From NCBI RefSeq assembly GCF_000381905.1, contig NZ_KB907260.1:62001-126000 (forward strand): DNA of 64,000 bases, in the 5' to 3' direction. Positions 21,163 through 29,544 of this stretch are shown here, in pieces. This DNA comes from Paenibacillus fonticola DSM 21315. GTDB lineage: Bacteria > Bacillota > Bacilli > Paenibacillales > Paenibacillaceae. The notes under the pieces were generated by a model, which did no database searches, was not told where the DNA came from, and saw only the letters and a list, made by a program, of their open reading frames with translations. Position 1 is the first letter of the stretch, and each line of letters starts with the position of its first letter. The translations under genes and the position numbers were made by a program.

Positions 21163-22173
21163 TTATTGATCCGCTTTCTGCAGCTGACTTAAGTCATCCG
21201 CGACTTTCTCAATCATTTGCACGAACATGGACAGCTCCCCCGAATTCATCGCCTGCTGCTGGGCACTGGTGGCCATCTCCACGGATTCCCGCTGAATATG
21301 GGACAGCTTACTCTTGATCCCTTCAACTAGGTTTTGGATTTGCAGCAATGTCTGCTTAGAGCTTTGAGCCAGCTTGCGCACTTCTCCCGCCACCACTTCA
21401 AATCCCCGCCCGTTCTCCCCGGCATGCGCAGCTTCAATGGCCGCATTAAGACCAAGAAGATGAGTTCTGTCAGAAATTTCCCGGATTGAAATGCTCATTT
21501 CATCGATTAGCCCTACCTCGTCGTGCAGCTGCTCTACCAGTTCATGCGCCGTTTCCTGCGATGCCGCGGTCGCCTGGGCAGCGGAGGCAATAATCCTTGA
21601 GTTTTCACTGAGCTCGCTAATCATCCCCGTCAGCTCTTGCGTAACTTCGGTTACAGCCTGAAGCAGACTGTCTTTCTCAGAGGCAATTTCCGTCAGCTTA
21701 TTTTTCTCTTGCTTCTCGTACGCTTCCAAAACGAGCTGGGAATCCAAATTAAACATTTTGGACAGCGCATGGGTTACGACATGCCAGCGCTCGCCTGCAA
21801 GCGGCTTCAAAAGCTCAATGGCCAAATCCAAATAAACCATGTAGCTGCCTAAATAATAGTCCGTGGTCAAGCCGATATGGGAATGGATTTGTCCGATGCG
21901 AATCCGCTGGGCAATAAACTCTTCCGTTATTATTCCATCTGCTAGCGACAGCCAGTATTGCCTCTGCGTTTGCTTCAAACGGTCGATCGTACTGTGACGA
22001 TGAATAATCTCCAGCAGGTCTGGATCGCGCTGCAAATGCTCATAGAAACGGGTTACGATTTGCTCCACAACTTTTTCGAAAACAGGCCTATAGTCCTTTA
22101 GCAATTCAAGATCATTTTGCGTTATGCCAATAAACGCGACTTGCTTGGCCCTTGCCGGAGAAAGATCAATCAT
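21163..22173 (-). CDS. compact globin-coupled sensor (HemAT-like aerotaxis transducer)
   Basis: A 336-residue soluble protein. Residues 1-165 are a globin-coupled-sensor haem domain: the proximal histidine candidate is His97 in '[10 protein letters not shown]', and Tyr44 in 'TRFYEHL' could be the distal tyrosine. Residues 185-336 are a methyl-accepting signalling hairpin with the conserved tip '[32 protein letters not shown]'. B. subtilis HemAT has about 430 residues, so the signalling arms are short here and there may be few methylation sites. ATG 22173 follows AAGGAG. It is between spoVR and prkA. An oxygen-sensing role is inferred from the family. Confidence 0.88.
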   Translation of the reverse strand: MIDLSPARAKQVAFIGITQNDLELLKDYRPVFEKVVEQIVTRFYEHLQRDPDLLEIIHRHSTIDRLKQTQRQYWLSLADGIITEEFIAQRIRIGQIHSHIGLTTDYYLGSYMVYLDLAIELLKPLAGERWHVVTHALSKMFNLDSQLVLEAYEKQEKNKLTEIASEKDSLLQAVTEVTQELTGMISELSENSRIIASAAQATAASQETAHELVEQLHDEVGLIDEMSISIREISDRTHLLGLNAAIEAAHAGENGRGFEVVAGEVRKLAQSSKQTLLQIQNLVEGIKSKLSHIQRESVEMATSAQQQAMNSGELSMFVQMIEKVADDLSQLQKADQ

Positions 22174-22234
22174 ATAAAACTGTACTCCTTCTAGTTGTTT
22201 TTAAATGACTTTTTTTAATAGTGACTTTTTTACT

Positions 22235-22263
22235 AGTATAACTCTGTTCTGACTAATATTGAA
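22235..22263 (-). promoter_or_regulatory. SigA-type promoter of the globin sensor gene
   Basis: TTCAAT (22258-22263), 17-base spacer, TATACT (22235-22240). Downstream of it two TGACTTTTTT copies 16 bases apart lie in the leader. Confidence 0.5.
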
Positions 22264-22310
22264 AGACAAAGTTGATTCTATCCAATAAATATCCTTTTAT
22301 AAAGAAATTA

Positions 22311-22337
22311 CCGCAACTCAAACTGCCCGAGTTACGG
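22311..22337 (-). terminator. terminator of prkA
   Basis: A 9-bp stem (22311-22319 with 22329-22337, one wobble) followed on the minus strand by TAATTTCTTTAT, 24 bases past the prkA stop. Confidence 0.7.
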
Positions 22338-22360
22338 CTCTTTCGTGACCTATATGAAAT

Positions 22361-24256
22361 TTACCGGTTCAACAGGCTGCCCACATACCGCAGCAATTCG
22401 TTGGCGCAAACCGGGCAGTAGCCATGCTCGTCGATCAACCGCTTACTGACCTCGTTAATCCGCTTCAGTTGGCTCTCATCCGGTGTTTTGGTAGAGGTCG
22501 TTATTTTAACGATATCTTTCAGATCGGCAAAAAGTTTTTTTTCAATCGCTTCACGCAGGCGGTCATGATGATTATATTCAAATTTTCGCCCTTTCCGGGA
22601 ATAGGCGGAGATGCGGATTAAAATTTCTTCGCGGAACGCTTTTTTTGCATTTTCCGATATGCCTATTTGCTCTTCAATAGAGCGCATTAGCCGCTCGTCA
22701 GGATCCAGCTCCTCATCGGTTAGCGGGTCGCGGATTTTGCTCCAGTTGCAGAACGCCTCGATATTATCGAGATAGTTCTCAAAGAGCGTTTTTGCCGATT
22801 CCTCGAAAGAGTAAACGAACGCTTTCTGTACTTCATTTTTCGCGAGTTCATCGTATTCCTTTCGCGCGATGCTGATGAAATTAAGATAACGCTCCCGCTC
22901 TTCCTTTGTAATTGACGCGTGCTGGTCCAGTCCGTCCTTGATCGCCCGAAGAATATCGAGCGCGCCCATGCAATGAAGATCCTGCTTGATCAGCGCGCTG
23001 GAAATCCGATTGATGACATAGCGCGGGTCGACGCCAGACATGCCCTCCTCCAGGTATTCATTTTGCAGTTCCTTTAAGTCAGCGTCCTTATACCCTTCAA
23101 CCTCCTCCCCATCGTAGAGACGCATTTTCTTGACGAGGTCTACGCCTTGCTTCTTCGTCTCCTTCAGCCGGGTAAGAATGGAGAAAACAGCCGCAGAACG
23201 AAGCGCATGAGGAGCAATGTGCACGTGTCTCATGTCGCTCTGCCCGATCAGCTTGGCGTAAATTTTTTCCTCCTGCGATACTTTGAGATTGTATGGGATC
23301 GGCATGACAATCATCCGTGATTGCAGCGCTTCATTTTTTTTGTTGGCGATAAATGCCTTGTATTCCGACTCATTCGTATGCGCTATGATCATTTCGTCCG
23401 CGCTAATCAGCGCAAACCGGCCGGCCTTGAAGTTTCCTTCCTGGGTAAGCGACAGCAGGTTCCATAAAAATTTCTCGTCACATTTCAGCATTTCCTGAAA
23501 TTCCATCAATCCCCGGTTCGCCTTATTGAGTTCGCCGTCAAAACGATACGCCCGAGGGTCCGACTCGGAGCCGTATTCCGTAATGGTGGAAAAATCGATG
23601 CTGCCCGTCAAATCGGCGATATCCTGGGATTTGGGATCGGATGGGCTGAAGGTGCCGATTCCGACCCGGCTATCCTCGGACAGCAGCACCCTCTCCACGG
23701 CAACCCTTTCAATATCCCCGTTATATTCGGTCTTTAATTTCATCTGGCATACCGGGCACAAATTGCCTTCAATCCGGACTTGCAGCGCCTGCTCCACCTC
23801 TGGGCGAAGCTCGTGCGGAACAAGATGCAGCGGGTCCTCATGCATCGGGCAGCCGGATATCGCATAAACAGCTCCCTTGTCGGTTCGTGAAAACTTTTCC
23901 AAACCGCGTTTCAAGAGCGTGACCAGCGTCGATTTCCCGCCGCTAACCGGACCCATCAACAGCAAAATCCGCTTGCGAACGTCCAGCCGCCGGGCAGCGG
24001 AATGAAAATATTCCTCCACCAGCTTCTCAATCGCTTGATCCAGTCCGAATATTTCCTGTTCAAAAAATTTATACCGTTTTCGCCCGTTCACTTCCTCTAC
24101 GCCATAGGACTCGATCATTTCATATACCCGGGCATGAGAAGTCATGGCGGGGGAAGGATCTTTGGACAACAGTTCAATATAATCCTTGAAAGTGCCACTC
24201 CACGTTAACGAATCGCTTTCCGCACGGTAAGCCGCAATGCGCTTGAAAATATCCAT
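22361..24256 (-). CDS. prkA: PrkA, AAA+ serine protein kinase/protease-like sporulation protein
   Basis: A 631-residue PrkA protein, full length for the family. Seen: an N-terminal AAA+ module with Walker A 'GPVSGGKSTLVTLLKRG' around residue 105, a CxxC pair in 'GNLCPVCQMKLK', a central 'FKAGRFALISADEMIIAHTNE' segment and the C-terminal 'YCPVCANELLRYVGSL'. PrkA was described as a Ser/Thr kinase and later work assigns ATP-dependent protease activity; it supports sporulation through the SigE/SigK programme. ATG 24256 follows GGAGGT. The yhbH-spoVR pair it normally precedes is on the opposite strand here. Confidence 0.95.
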   Translation of the reverse strand: MDIFKRIAAYRAESDSLTWSGTFKDYIELLSKDPSPAMTSHARVYEMIESYGVEEVNGRKRYKFFEQEIFGLDQAIEKLVEEYFHSAARRLDVRKRILLLMGPVSGGKSTLVTLLKRGLEKFSRTDKGAVYAISGCPMHEDPLHLVPHELRPEVEQALQVRIEGNLCPVCQMKLKTEYNGDIERVAVERVLLSEDSRVGIGTFSPSDPKSQDIADLTGSIDFSTITEYGSESDPRAYRFDGELNKANRGLMEFQEMLKCDEKFLWNLLSLTQEGNFKAGRFALISADEMIIAHTNESEYKAFIANKKNEALQSRMIVMPIPYNLKVSQEEKIYAKLIGQSDMRHVHIAPHALRSAAVFSILTRLKETKKQGVDLVKKMRLYDGEEVEGYKDADLKELQNEYLEEGMSGVDPRYVINRISSALIKQDLHCMGALDILRAIKDGLDQHASITKEERERYLNFISIARKEYDELAKNEVQKAFVYSFEESAKTLFENYLDNIEAFCNWSKIRDPLTDEELDPDERLMRSIEEQIGISENAKKAFREEILIRISAYSRKGRKFEYNHHDRLREAIEKKLFADLKDIVKITTSTKTPDESQLKRINEVSKRLIDEHGYCPVCANELLRYVGSLLNR

Positions 24257-24854
24257 GTTCGGTACCTCCTGTACTTCCGCCTGGGGCGTAACTTATCTCC
24301 CCGTCCGGTGATCCTTGCTGAACTGAATGGAGCTTCCATGTTGAGTAAAATATCGATCGATGTCATCGATGTGATCATGTCATTTACGTTGGACAAACCG
24401 TATTTACTGCCCTTTTGCATAGCATCATTCATGTCCGCCTGGAAGTTTCTAGTGTCGTTTATGTTAACAAAAGTGTATTACATACCTATGCGACTCGAAG
24501 GAAGAAGTTGACCATTTTCAGCGTTAAAAATAATCTTATCGGAAATCTAGGAATTGATGACATCTGCTCGATTTCCTCCGGGGGCAACGCCGGGTTGTGG
24601 TATAATTTTCAAAGGCATTCATTCCAGAATAAGTTGAGCTAAACAATTAGCGCGGGGCAAAAGTATGCAACGTTTCTGCGCAGCGTGCGTTCGCTTTGTT
24701 TATGGTTTCTGTCGTATTCACTTTGTTTTATAGCCTCTACCATATGTGTAAAGTAAAAATTCGCATATTAAAAAAATCCAAGTCACTAGTCCAATCTATT
24801 TAGATGTTGGAAAATTGAACAATTAGCATTACTAACAGAAAGGAAGATCGGATC
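24257..24854. other. 598-base gap between prkA and the DUF2161 gene
   Basis: A divergent intergenic region. It contains the prkA ribosome site, overlapping short frames with no start signal, and one clear plus-strand extended -10 box (TGTGGTATAAT, 24596-24606). I found no RNA family motif in the 245 bases between that box and the next gene. Confidence 0.5.
24596..24606 (+). promoter_or_regulatory. extended -10 promoter element
   Basis: TGTGGTATAAT with no matching -35. It would give a leader of about 240 bases before the DUF2161 gene, or start a small RNA. Confidence 0.4.
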
Positions 24855-25598
24855 TTGGCCGTTCAGCATGAGACCGAATTGTATGCCCCGCTTAAAGCTT
24901 TTTTTGAGGCGCGGGGTTACGTCATCCGTAGCGAGGTTCGGCATTGCGACCTCGTCGGCATCCACCCGGATCAGGAAGCTCCGCTGATCGTGGAAATGAA
25001 GAAGACGTTCAATCTTCCTCTCCTGCTCCAAGGTCTGGAGAGGCAGAAGCTTAGCAGCGAGGTTTATTTGGCCGTCGAGCGCAACCGAGCTAAAAAAGGA
25101 GCACACAACCAGCGATGGAGCGAACTTACCGTCTTATGCCGTAAGCTTGGGCTCGGCCTGATTACCGTTACCCGCTATAAGACGAAAAGCCCGTTTGTAG
25201 AGGTGTTGTGCTCGCCAGGGGACCAGGTATATACCCCCGCTCCAAAAGTCGTTAAGGCACGCGCCGCCCGCCTGCTCAATGAGTTCAATGAGCGCAGCGG
25301 GGATTATAATGTCGGAGGCAGCCATGGAACAAAGCTGGTGACGGCTTACCGGGAACGTGCCCTGCGGATCGCCATGGTTTTGCAGGCGGGCGGAGTCATG
25401 TCGCCACGGGAAGTTCGTGACATTAGCGGTGTCGGTACTGCCGCCGCAATTCTGCAGCGCAATTACTACGGCTGGTTCGAGCGGGTCGCGCGCGGACGCT
25501 ATGCAATGACGCCCGCGGGAATAGCAGAGCTGCAGCAATACGCCAGCGTTATAGCCAACTTGCCGCAGGCGGCAGCGGCGCAGGAGCCGCGGGAGTAG
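24855..25598 (+). CDS. DUF2161 PD-(D/E)XK nuclease-like protein
   Basis: A 247-residue protein that opens with a restriction-endonuclease-like core: 'LYAPLKAFFEARGYVI', then the metal-site pattern 'CDLVGIHPDQEAPLIVEMKKTF' (D ... ExK). The C-terminal third (from about 160) resembles a winged-helix unit: 'RERALRIAMVLQAGGVMSPREVRDISGVG'. The family is annotated as a putative phosphodiesterase/nuclease and has no proven substrate. It starts at TTG 24855 behind AAGGA. It ends in GC-rich codons that run into the repeat block after 25600. Confidence 0.82.
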   Translation: MAVQHETELYAPLKAFFEARGYVIRSEVRHCDLVGIHPDQEAPLIVEMKKTFNLPLLLQGLERQKLSSEVYLAVERNRAKKGAHNQRWSELTVLCRKLGLGLITVTRYKTKSPFVEVLCSPGDQVYTPAPKVVKARAARLLNEFNERSGDYNVGGSHGTKLVTAYRERALRIAMVLQAGGVMSPREVRDISGVGTAAAILQRNYYGWFERVARGRYAMTPAGIAELQQYASVIANLPQAAAAQEPRE

Positions 25599-25969
25599 CG
25601 GGCGAGAAGCGCCGGGGAGGGGGCGGTGAGAGGCGCGGGAGAGACGCGGCGAGAGGCACGGCGAGAGACGCGGCGAGAGGCGCGGCGAGAGGCACGGCCG
25701 CAGGCATGGCGAGCGCGGCGGAGGCCCGGTGAGAGGCAGACTCCATCGCCAAGGCAAGCCAGCCTGTCACGCCCTCCCCTTCATGTAGAGCAAGAAGAAC
25801 GTGAACCTGTGTGCAGAAACTCAGGTAACGGATGGCCTCAAGAGATTCTCTTGAGGGAGGCGCAGGGGGGCGCGATGGGCGCGGCGAGAGAGGGCGCAGG
25901 CGGAGTACGCGGGGGCGGAAGGCGCGGGGGCGGAAGGCGCGGGGGCGGAAGGCGCGCAGCGGGCGCGCC
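25599..25969. repeat. GC-rich block with 12-bp and 15-bp tandem repeats
   Basis: Between the DUF2161 gene and the convergent aminotransferase-like gene. Six copies of a 12-bp unit close to GGCGAGAGGCAC lie at 25625-25695 and three copies of GCGCGGGGGCGGAAG at 25907-25951. A perfect 9-bp hairpin (25836-25856, CCTCAAGAG/CTCTTGAGG) separates them. Open frames here are arginine/proline/serine-rich and follow from the base composition; I do not call genes. Confidence 0.75.
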
Positions 25970-27265
25970 TCACCCGGCGCCGCGCGCGGTAAACTCCGCG
26001 ATCGCAGCCGCGATCCGCGCCATGCCGCGGCGCAGCCTTGCTGCGCTGTGCGCTGCAAAGGTGAGCCGGATGGCCTCGGCATCCGGCTCACCGGCGTAGC
26101 AGCGCGCGCCGGGCATAAACGCGGCGCCTCTCAGCAGCGCCGCACGGAGCAGCGCTTCGGAGCACAGGCCCGGCGGCAGGCGCAGCCACAGGAAGAGCCC
26201 GCCCTGCGGCTCTTCAAAACTGGCGCCTCGCCATGCGGCCTGCTCCCGAAGCTGCTCCAGCACTGCGGCGCGGCGGGCCGCGTACTCCGCCTCCAGCAGC
26301 ACAGCGTGCGCCGCCCAGGAGAAGGATGGCTGATTCAACAGCGCATAAAGCCGCTGCTGACACTTCACCTTCTCTATAACAAGTGCCTTAGCCCGTGGAG
26401 CCGAAGCTGGGCTAAGCTGCTTCAAAGCATGAATCACATCCTGACTGCCGCGAATCCAGGCAACAGGGAGAGATGGAAATGCTGTAGCCTGGAACGAACC
26501 GATTCCAATCACCAAATCTCCGTGACCGGTTAGCTCTCGCTGCAAATTGAACAGCGCAGTTGCCCGGCCTGTCTCCGTTCCAGCCCTTTCCCGCCGCAGT
26601 TCGCCACCTTGAGAGGCGAAAAAAGGAATAGGCCCGGCGGTGTCATCCTCTATAATCGGCACTTGATGGAACGCGCATATCCGAAGCAGCTCCCGCTTGC
26701 GCTGCTCGCTCCAAAGCCGGCCTGACGGATTAGAATAATGGGGAGCCACATACAGAAGCAATGGCCTATGCAACGTCTTGTGCAGCGCCATCTGCTCAGC
26801 CAGCGATTCCGGGAGCATACCTTCCCTATCGCAGGCCACTTGTACCGCATCCCCCCCATGCTGCCGAATGTTCTCCAGCACTTCAGGCGAAGCAGGCGTC
26901 TCCACCAGTACAACGCCCCCGGCGTGCAGCTTCCATCTGAGCAGTAAATTTATAGCCTCGTGAGCGCCAGCCGTTAATAACAGCTGTTCTACACCGGTTC
27001 TGTCCTCTTCCAAACCATAATAGGCAGCTGCTAACCATTCGCGTAAAGGACGAAACTCACCTCCCTCATACTGTCTGTTCCGCTTCAGTTCCTCTGATGT
27101 CATTCTCTCTTGTCGAAAAACAGTATGCAGCCCGTCGATCCCTTCTCCTCCATCCCCCCCGCAGGGGGCAAGTGAAATAAGCTCTTTCTCGTCGCTCGTT
27201 CCGCCAAATTTCCGTTCGATTTGCGACAACTGATTCGTTTGCATAAATTCCAGCCAGCCTTCCAC
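25970..27265 (-). CDS. fold-type I aminotransferase homologue lacking the PLP lysine
   Basis: About 431 residues, with the layout of the aminotransferase part of MocR/class I-II enzymes and no DNA-binding domain. Recognisable landmarks are 'LLTAGAHEAINLLL', 'VLVETPASPEVLENI', 'YVAPHYSNPSGRLWSEQRKREL', the PLP-ring aspartate in 'PIIEDDTAGPIPFF' and 'AIRLTFA'. At the Schiff-base site relatives read GSFSK-T; here it is 'GSFQATAFPSLPVAWI', with Ala260 in place of lysine. The DNA there reads TTC CAG GCT ACA, so it is not a frameshift. The best start is GTG 27265, eight bases after GGAGG; an upstream TTG at 27280 lacks spacing. It may be a pseudoenzyme or ligand-binding protein. Confidence 0.8.
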   Translation of the reverse strand: MEGWLEFMQTNQLSQIERKFGGTSDEKELISLAPCGGDGGEGIDGLHTVFRQERMTSEELKRNRQYEGGEFRPLREWLAAAYYGLEEDRTGVEQLLLTAGAHEAINLLLRWKLHAGGVVLVETPASPEVLENIRQHGGDAVQVACDREGMLPESLAEQMALHKTLHRPLLLYVAPHYSNPSGRLWSEQRKRELLRICAFHQVPIIEDDTAGPIPFFASQGGELRRERAGTETGRATALFNLQRELTGHGDLVIGIGSFQATAFPSLPVAWIRGSQDVIHALKQLSPASAPRAKALVIEKVKCQQRLYALLNQPSFSWAAHAVLLEAEYAARRAAVLEQLREQAAWRGASFEEPQGGLFLWLRLPPGLCSEALLRAALLRGAAFMPGARCYAGEPDAEAIRLTFAAHSAARLRRGMARIAAAIAEFTARGAG

Positions 27266-27501
27266 GGTATCCGCCTCCAAACGATGTTTGTTTCAGCCAT
27301 TGTATAGGAGGACAAATTTTCGAGGCAATGCCTCCTCTGTTTACTGAGGGTGGACATTCCTGCTGCTGAAAACAGGATCATCCCTTTCTGCGAAGGCTCT
27401 GTTAAATTATGACGCTTTTTCTCCAATTCTATCGTTTTTTGCCATTGAAAAAAGCTCGTGATAGAATGTTATCTTGAACTAAATAATTTGAGGTGATCAA
27501 T

Positions 27502-27912
27502 GTGTCTTATTCTACGGAGCCTATAACGACATCCGAACCACTCCGCAGCCATAGAAAGCGAAGGCCTTCCGTAAAAATTGTTCTGCTGATTTGGGTGATG
27601 CTTATAGGCGCAGGTGTCACTGCTGCCTATTTTTATAGTGATTACATGAAGCAATCCATGCTTGAACAGCTGGATTCCCGCCTGCAAGCCAAGACTGAAA
27701 TCATGCAAGCCGATTACAGCTTACAATTGGCAGCTTTGACCGAGCAAGTGGAGCAATTGCAAAGTAAAGTCGAAGCGTTCAATGAATTGCTTAACTTTAC
27801 AAAAGATAATGCAAGCGACAAGACCGATAACAGCAACAAATTATATTCTCAGCTTGACGATGTAAAAAACCAGCTGGCGAAGCTGCAAAAACAGATGGAA
27901 TTATTGAAATAA
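27502..27912 (+). CDS. membrane-anchored coiled-coil protein
   Basis: A 136-residue protein: a short basic cytoplasmic N-terminus (SHRKRRPSVK), one membrane helix 'IVLLIWVMLIGAGVTAAYFY', then an extracytoplasmic coiled coil from about residue 50 to 136 with heptads in 'LAALTEQVEQLQSKVEAF' and 'QLDDVKNQLAKLQKQMELL'. The likely start is GTG 27502, eight bases after GAGG; a GTG at 27493 overlaps that site. The stop overlaps the next start by one base (TAATG), so it is coupled to the phosphodiester glycosidase. It may scaffold or localise that enzyme; this is inferred from coupling only. Confidence 0.78.
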   Translation: MSYSTEPITTSEPLRSHRKRRPSVKIVLLIWVMLIGAGVTAAYFYSDYMKQSMLEQLDSRLQAKTEIMQADYSLQLAALTEQVEQLQSKVEAFNELLNFTKDNASDKTDNSNKLYSQLDDVKNQLAKLQKQMELLK

Positions 27913-28979
27913 TGTGTGATATTAAAACAATTAATCGATTCTTCCTGCTTGCAACCGGTCCGCTGTTCGGGCTTTTAATTGCCCTTTTGCTGAATGGTCC
28001 CTCGATTGAATGGGCCGGGGAACCGGAACGGATTACCTCCGATTCACCTGCGATCACTAGCGTGATGACCACCGTCGACTTGGACTTGACTAAAGCTGAA
28101 GATACAGCGCTTTATACGGCATCCTTCATACAAACAACGACGGAGCTGTATCATAAAACGACAAATACAATGACGTCTATCGTGCAAACTGCAAGAAACA
28201 CGGCCGATAAGCCGGAAAAAATATACAACCGCCGCATCACTGCCAAACTTGGTACACCCAAGGGGACGGTCAACAGCGACCGTATTACAATCGAACTTTA
28301 CAAAGTAAACCCTGGCAACTACAAAGGCTATGCAATGAAAGTGAAGCTGAAATCTCCAGACGCTATGAAAATGACGCTAGGACATGACAAGCTAGGCGGT
28401 TCTGAAACGACCAAGCAGGCTGTAATGCGCCACGGTGCTGTCGCCGGAATAAATGCCGGGGGCTTTGCGGATTCCAAGGGCAAACGCTATCCGCTAAGCA
28501 CAACCGTGTTGAATGGGAAATACTTGAATGGCTTCGAGCCTTCGTACAAAGATCTCTTCTTCGTGGGGTTAAGCAAGTCCGGCAAGCTGATTGGAGGCAA
28601 GTTTTACGAGAAAAGCCAGCTGGATAAACTGGACCCTGCTTTTGGCGCCTCCTTTGTCCCGATTCTTTTGAAGGACGGACAAAAAACAACGATCCCGCTC
28701 AAATGGCAGCAGGCCCCGCAGCGGGCGCCGCGAACTGTAATCGGCAACTACAAGGATGACCAACTGATCATACTTGTAGTGGACGGCTACGATGAAAACG
28801 GCAGTTCTGGCGCAACACTGCAGGAGCTGCAGGACAAGCTTTACAATATGGGTGTAGTGAACGCCTACAACTTGGATGGGGGCGGCTCATCCTCACTCAT
28901 TTTAAACGGAAAGGTAATCAATAAGCCTTCTGATGGACAGCTTCGCCCAGTACCTACTCATTTCCTGTTCTTTAAATGA
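27912..28979 (+). CDS. membrane-anchored phosphodiester glycosidase (NAGPA domain)
   Basis: A 355-residue protein with an N-terminal membrane segment (about residues 8-30) and a C-terminal NAGPA/phosphodiester glycosidase domain from about 115 on. Domain signatures: 'AVAGINAGGFADSKGKRYPL', 'RAPRTVIGNYKDDQLIILVVDGY', 'YNLDGGGSSSLILNG' and the closing 'LRPVPTHFLFF'. The human founder removes GlcNAc from a phosphodiester bond; bacterial relatives are thought to act on phosphodiester-linked glycans of the cell envelope. Location outside the membrane fits that. The target in this organism is unknown. Confidence 0.88.
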   Translation: MCDIKTINRFFLLATGPLFGLLIALLLNGPSIEWAGEPERITSDSPAITSVMTTVDLDLTKAEDTALYTASFIQTTTELYHKTTNTMTSIVQTARNTADKPEKIYNRRITAKLGTPKGTVNSDRITIELYKVNPGNYKGYAMKVKLKSPDAMKMTLGHDKLGGSETTKQAVMRHGAVAGINAGGFADSKGKRYPLSTTVLNGKYLNGFEPSYKDLFFVGLSKSGKLIGGKFYEKSQLDKLDPAFGASFVPILLKDGQKTTIPLKWQQAPQRAPRTVIGNYKDDQLIILVVDGYDENGSSGATLQELQDKLYNMGVVNAYNLDGGGSSSLILNGKVINKPSDGQLRPVPTHFLFFK

Positions 28980-29111
28980 CCGCTTCCTAGCGATAGAACT
29001 ATGCATTTTCAATATCTGCTAGATTGTCTGTTAAAAATATCATAATTAACGTTTATTTTTTAAGCGCAGGCGGGTATAATAAGAAGCAGTTAATTATGGA
29101 GGTGTTCACCA

Positions 29112-29219
29112 TTGTTTTCTTTTTCGCTAACGTTCTGGATCGTAGCTTTGGTGTTTGCTCTTTATCTGTGCGGTATTTTAACTTCGTCGTATAATAACGA
29201 TAAAACAAAAGGGCTATAA
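29112..29219 (+). CDS. 35-residue single-helix membrane protein
   Basis: A short frame with a strong GGAGGTG site ten bases before its TTG start. The product is one hydrophobic helix ('FWIVALVFALYLCGIL') with a short polar tail ending NDKTKGL. I do not recognise it; the ribosome site and clean helix make it a likely real small membrane protein. Confidence 0.6.
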   Translation: MFSFSLTFWIVALVFALYLCGILTSSYNNDKTKGL

Positions 29220-29278
29220 GAAAAACGAACGTCTATTGACGTATTCTCTAAGAAGACACCCCGCGATTATCGGCGGCT

Positions 29279-29338
29279 TTTCTTGCGATATCAGGAAGTT
29301 TTGGCTGTGGATTTTATACTTTCTGATATTTTAAGAAA
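29279..29338. repeat. dispersed 60-bp hairpin repeat, copy 1
   Basis: About 79% identical by eye to 37798-37857. It contains a 12-bp inverted repeat (ATATCAGGAAGT with ACTTTCTGATAT) around an 18-base loop. Confidence 0.6.
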
Positions 29339-29378
29339 TCAAATTAGAAATATGGATGCTTATACGTTCCGGTTTCAA

Positions 29379-29411
29379 TAAATAAGCTTCCCCGCGGGAA
29401 GCTTATTTATA
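29379..29411. terminator. perfect 15-bp hairpin
   Basis: ATAAATAAGCTTCCC (29379-29393), a CGC loop, then its exact complement (29397-29411). No T run follows on either strand, so it may be a terminator, a processing site or a mobile hairpin. Confidence 0.55.
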
Positions 29412-29502
29412 TTCCGGTGAGAGCAGTGTCCTTAATTCATGTACTTCGACCGACCGCCATCATGCAGCGCTGTTTCCGAAAAGCAAGCAGCAACGAGAAA
29501 AA

Positions 29503-29525
29503 AGCATCCGCATAAAGCGAATGCT
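29503..29525 (-). terminator. terminator of the AbrB-like gene
   Basis: A 9-bp stem (29503-29511 with 29517-29525) followed on the minus strand by six T residues, about 20 bases beyond the stop. Confidence 0.85.
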
Positions 29526-29544
29526 TATCCTCTTGTCGATTCAA

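Noticed and set aside
25549..26533. Long arginine/proline/serine-rich frames in the GC-rich block and opposite the aminotransferase
   Set aside because: They come from high G+C content and the tandem repeats; composition is not protein-like and ribosome sites are absent.
27100..27426. A 108-residue frame over the start of the aminotransferase-like gene
   Set aside because: Alternative frame of the same region; the GGAGG site is spaced for GTG 27265, not for this start.
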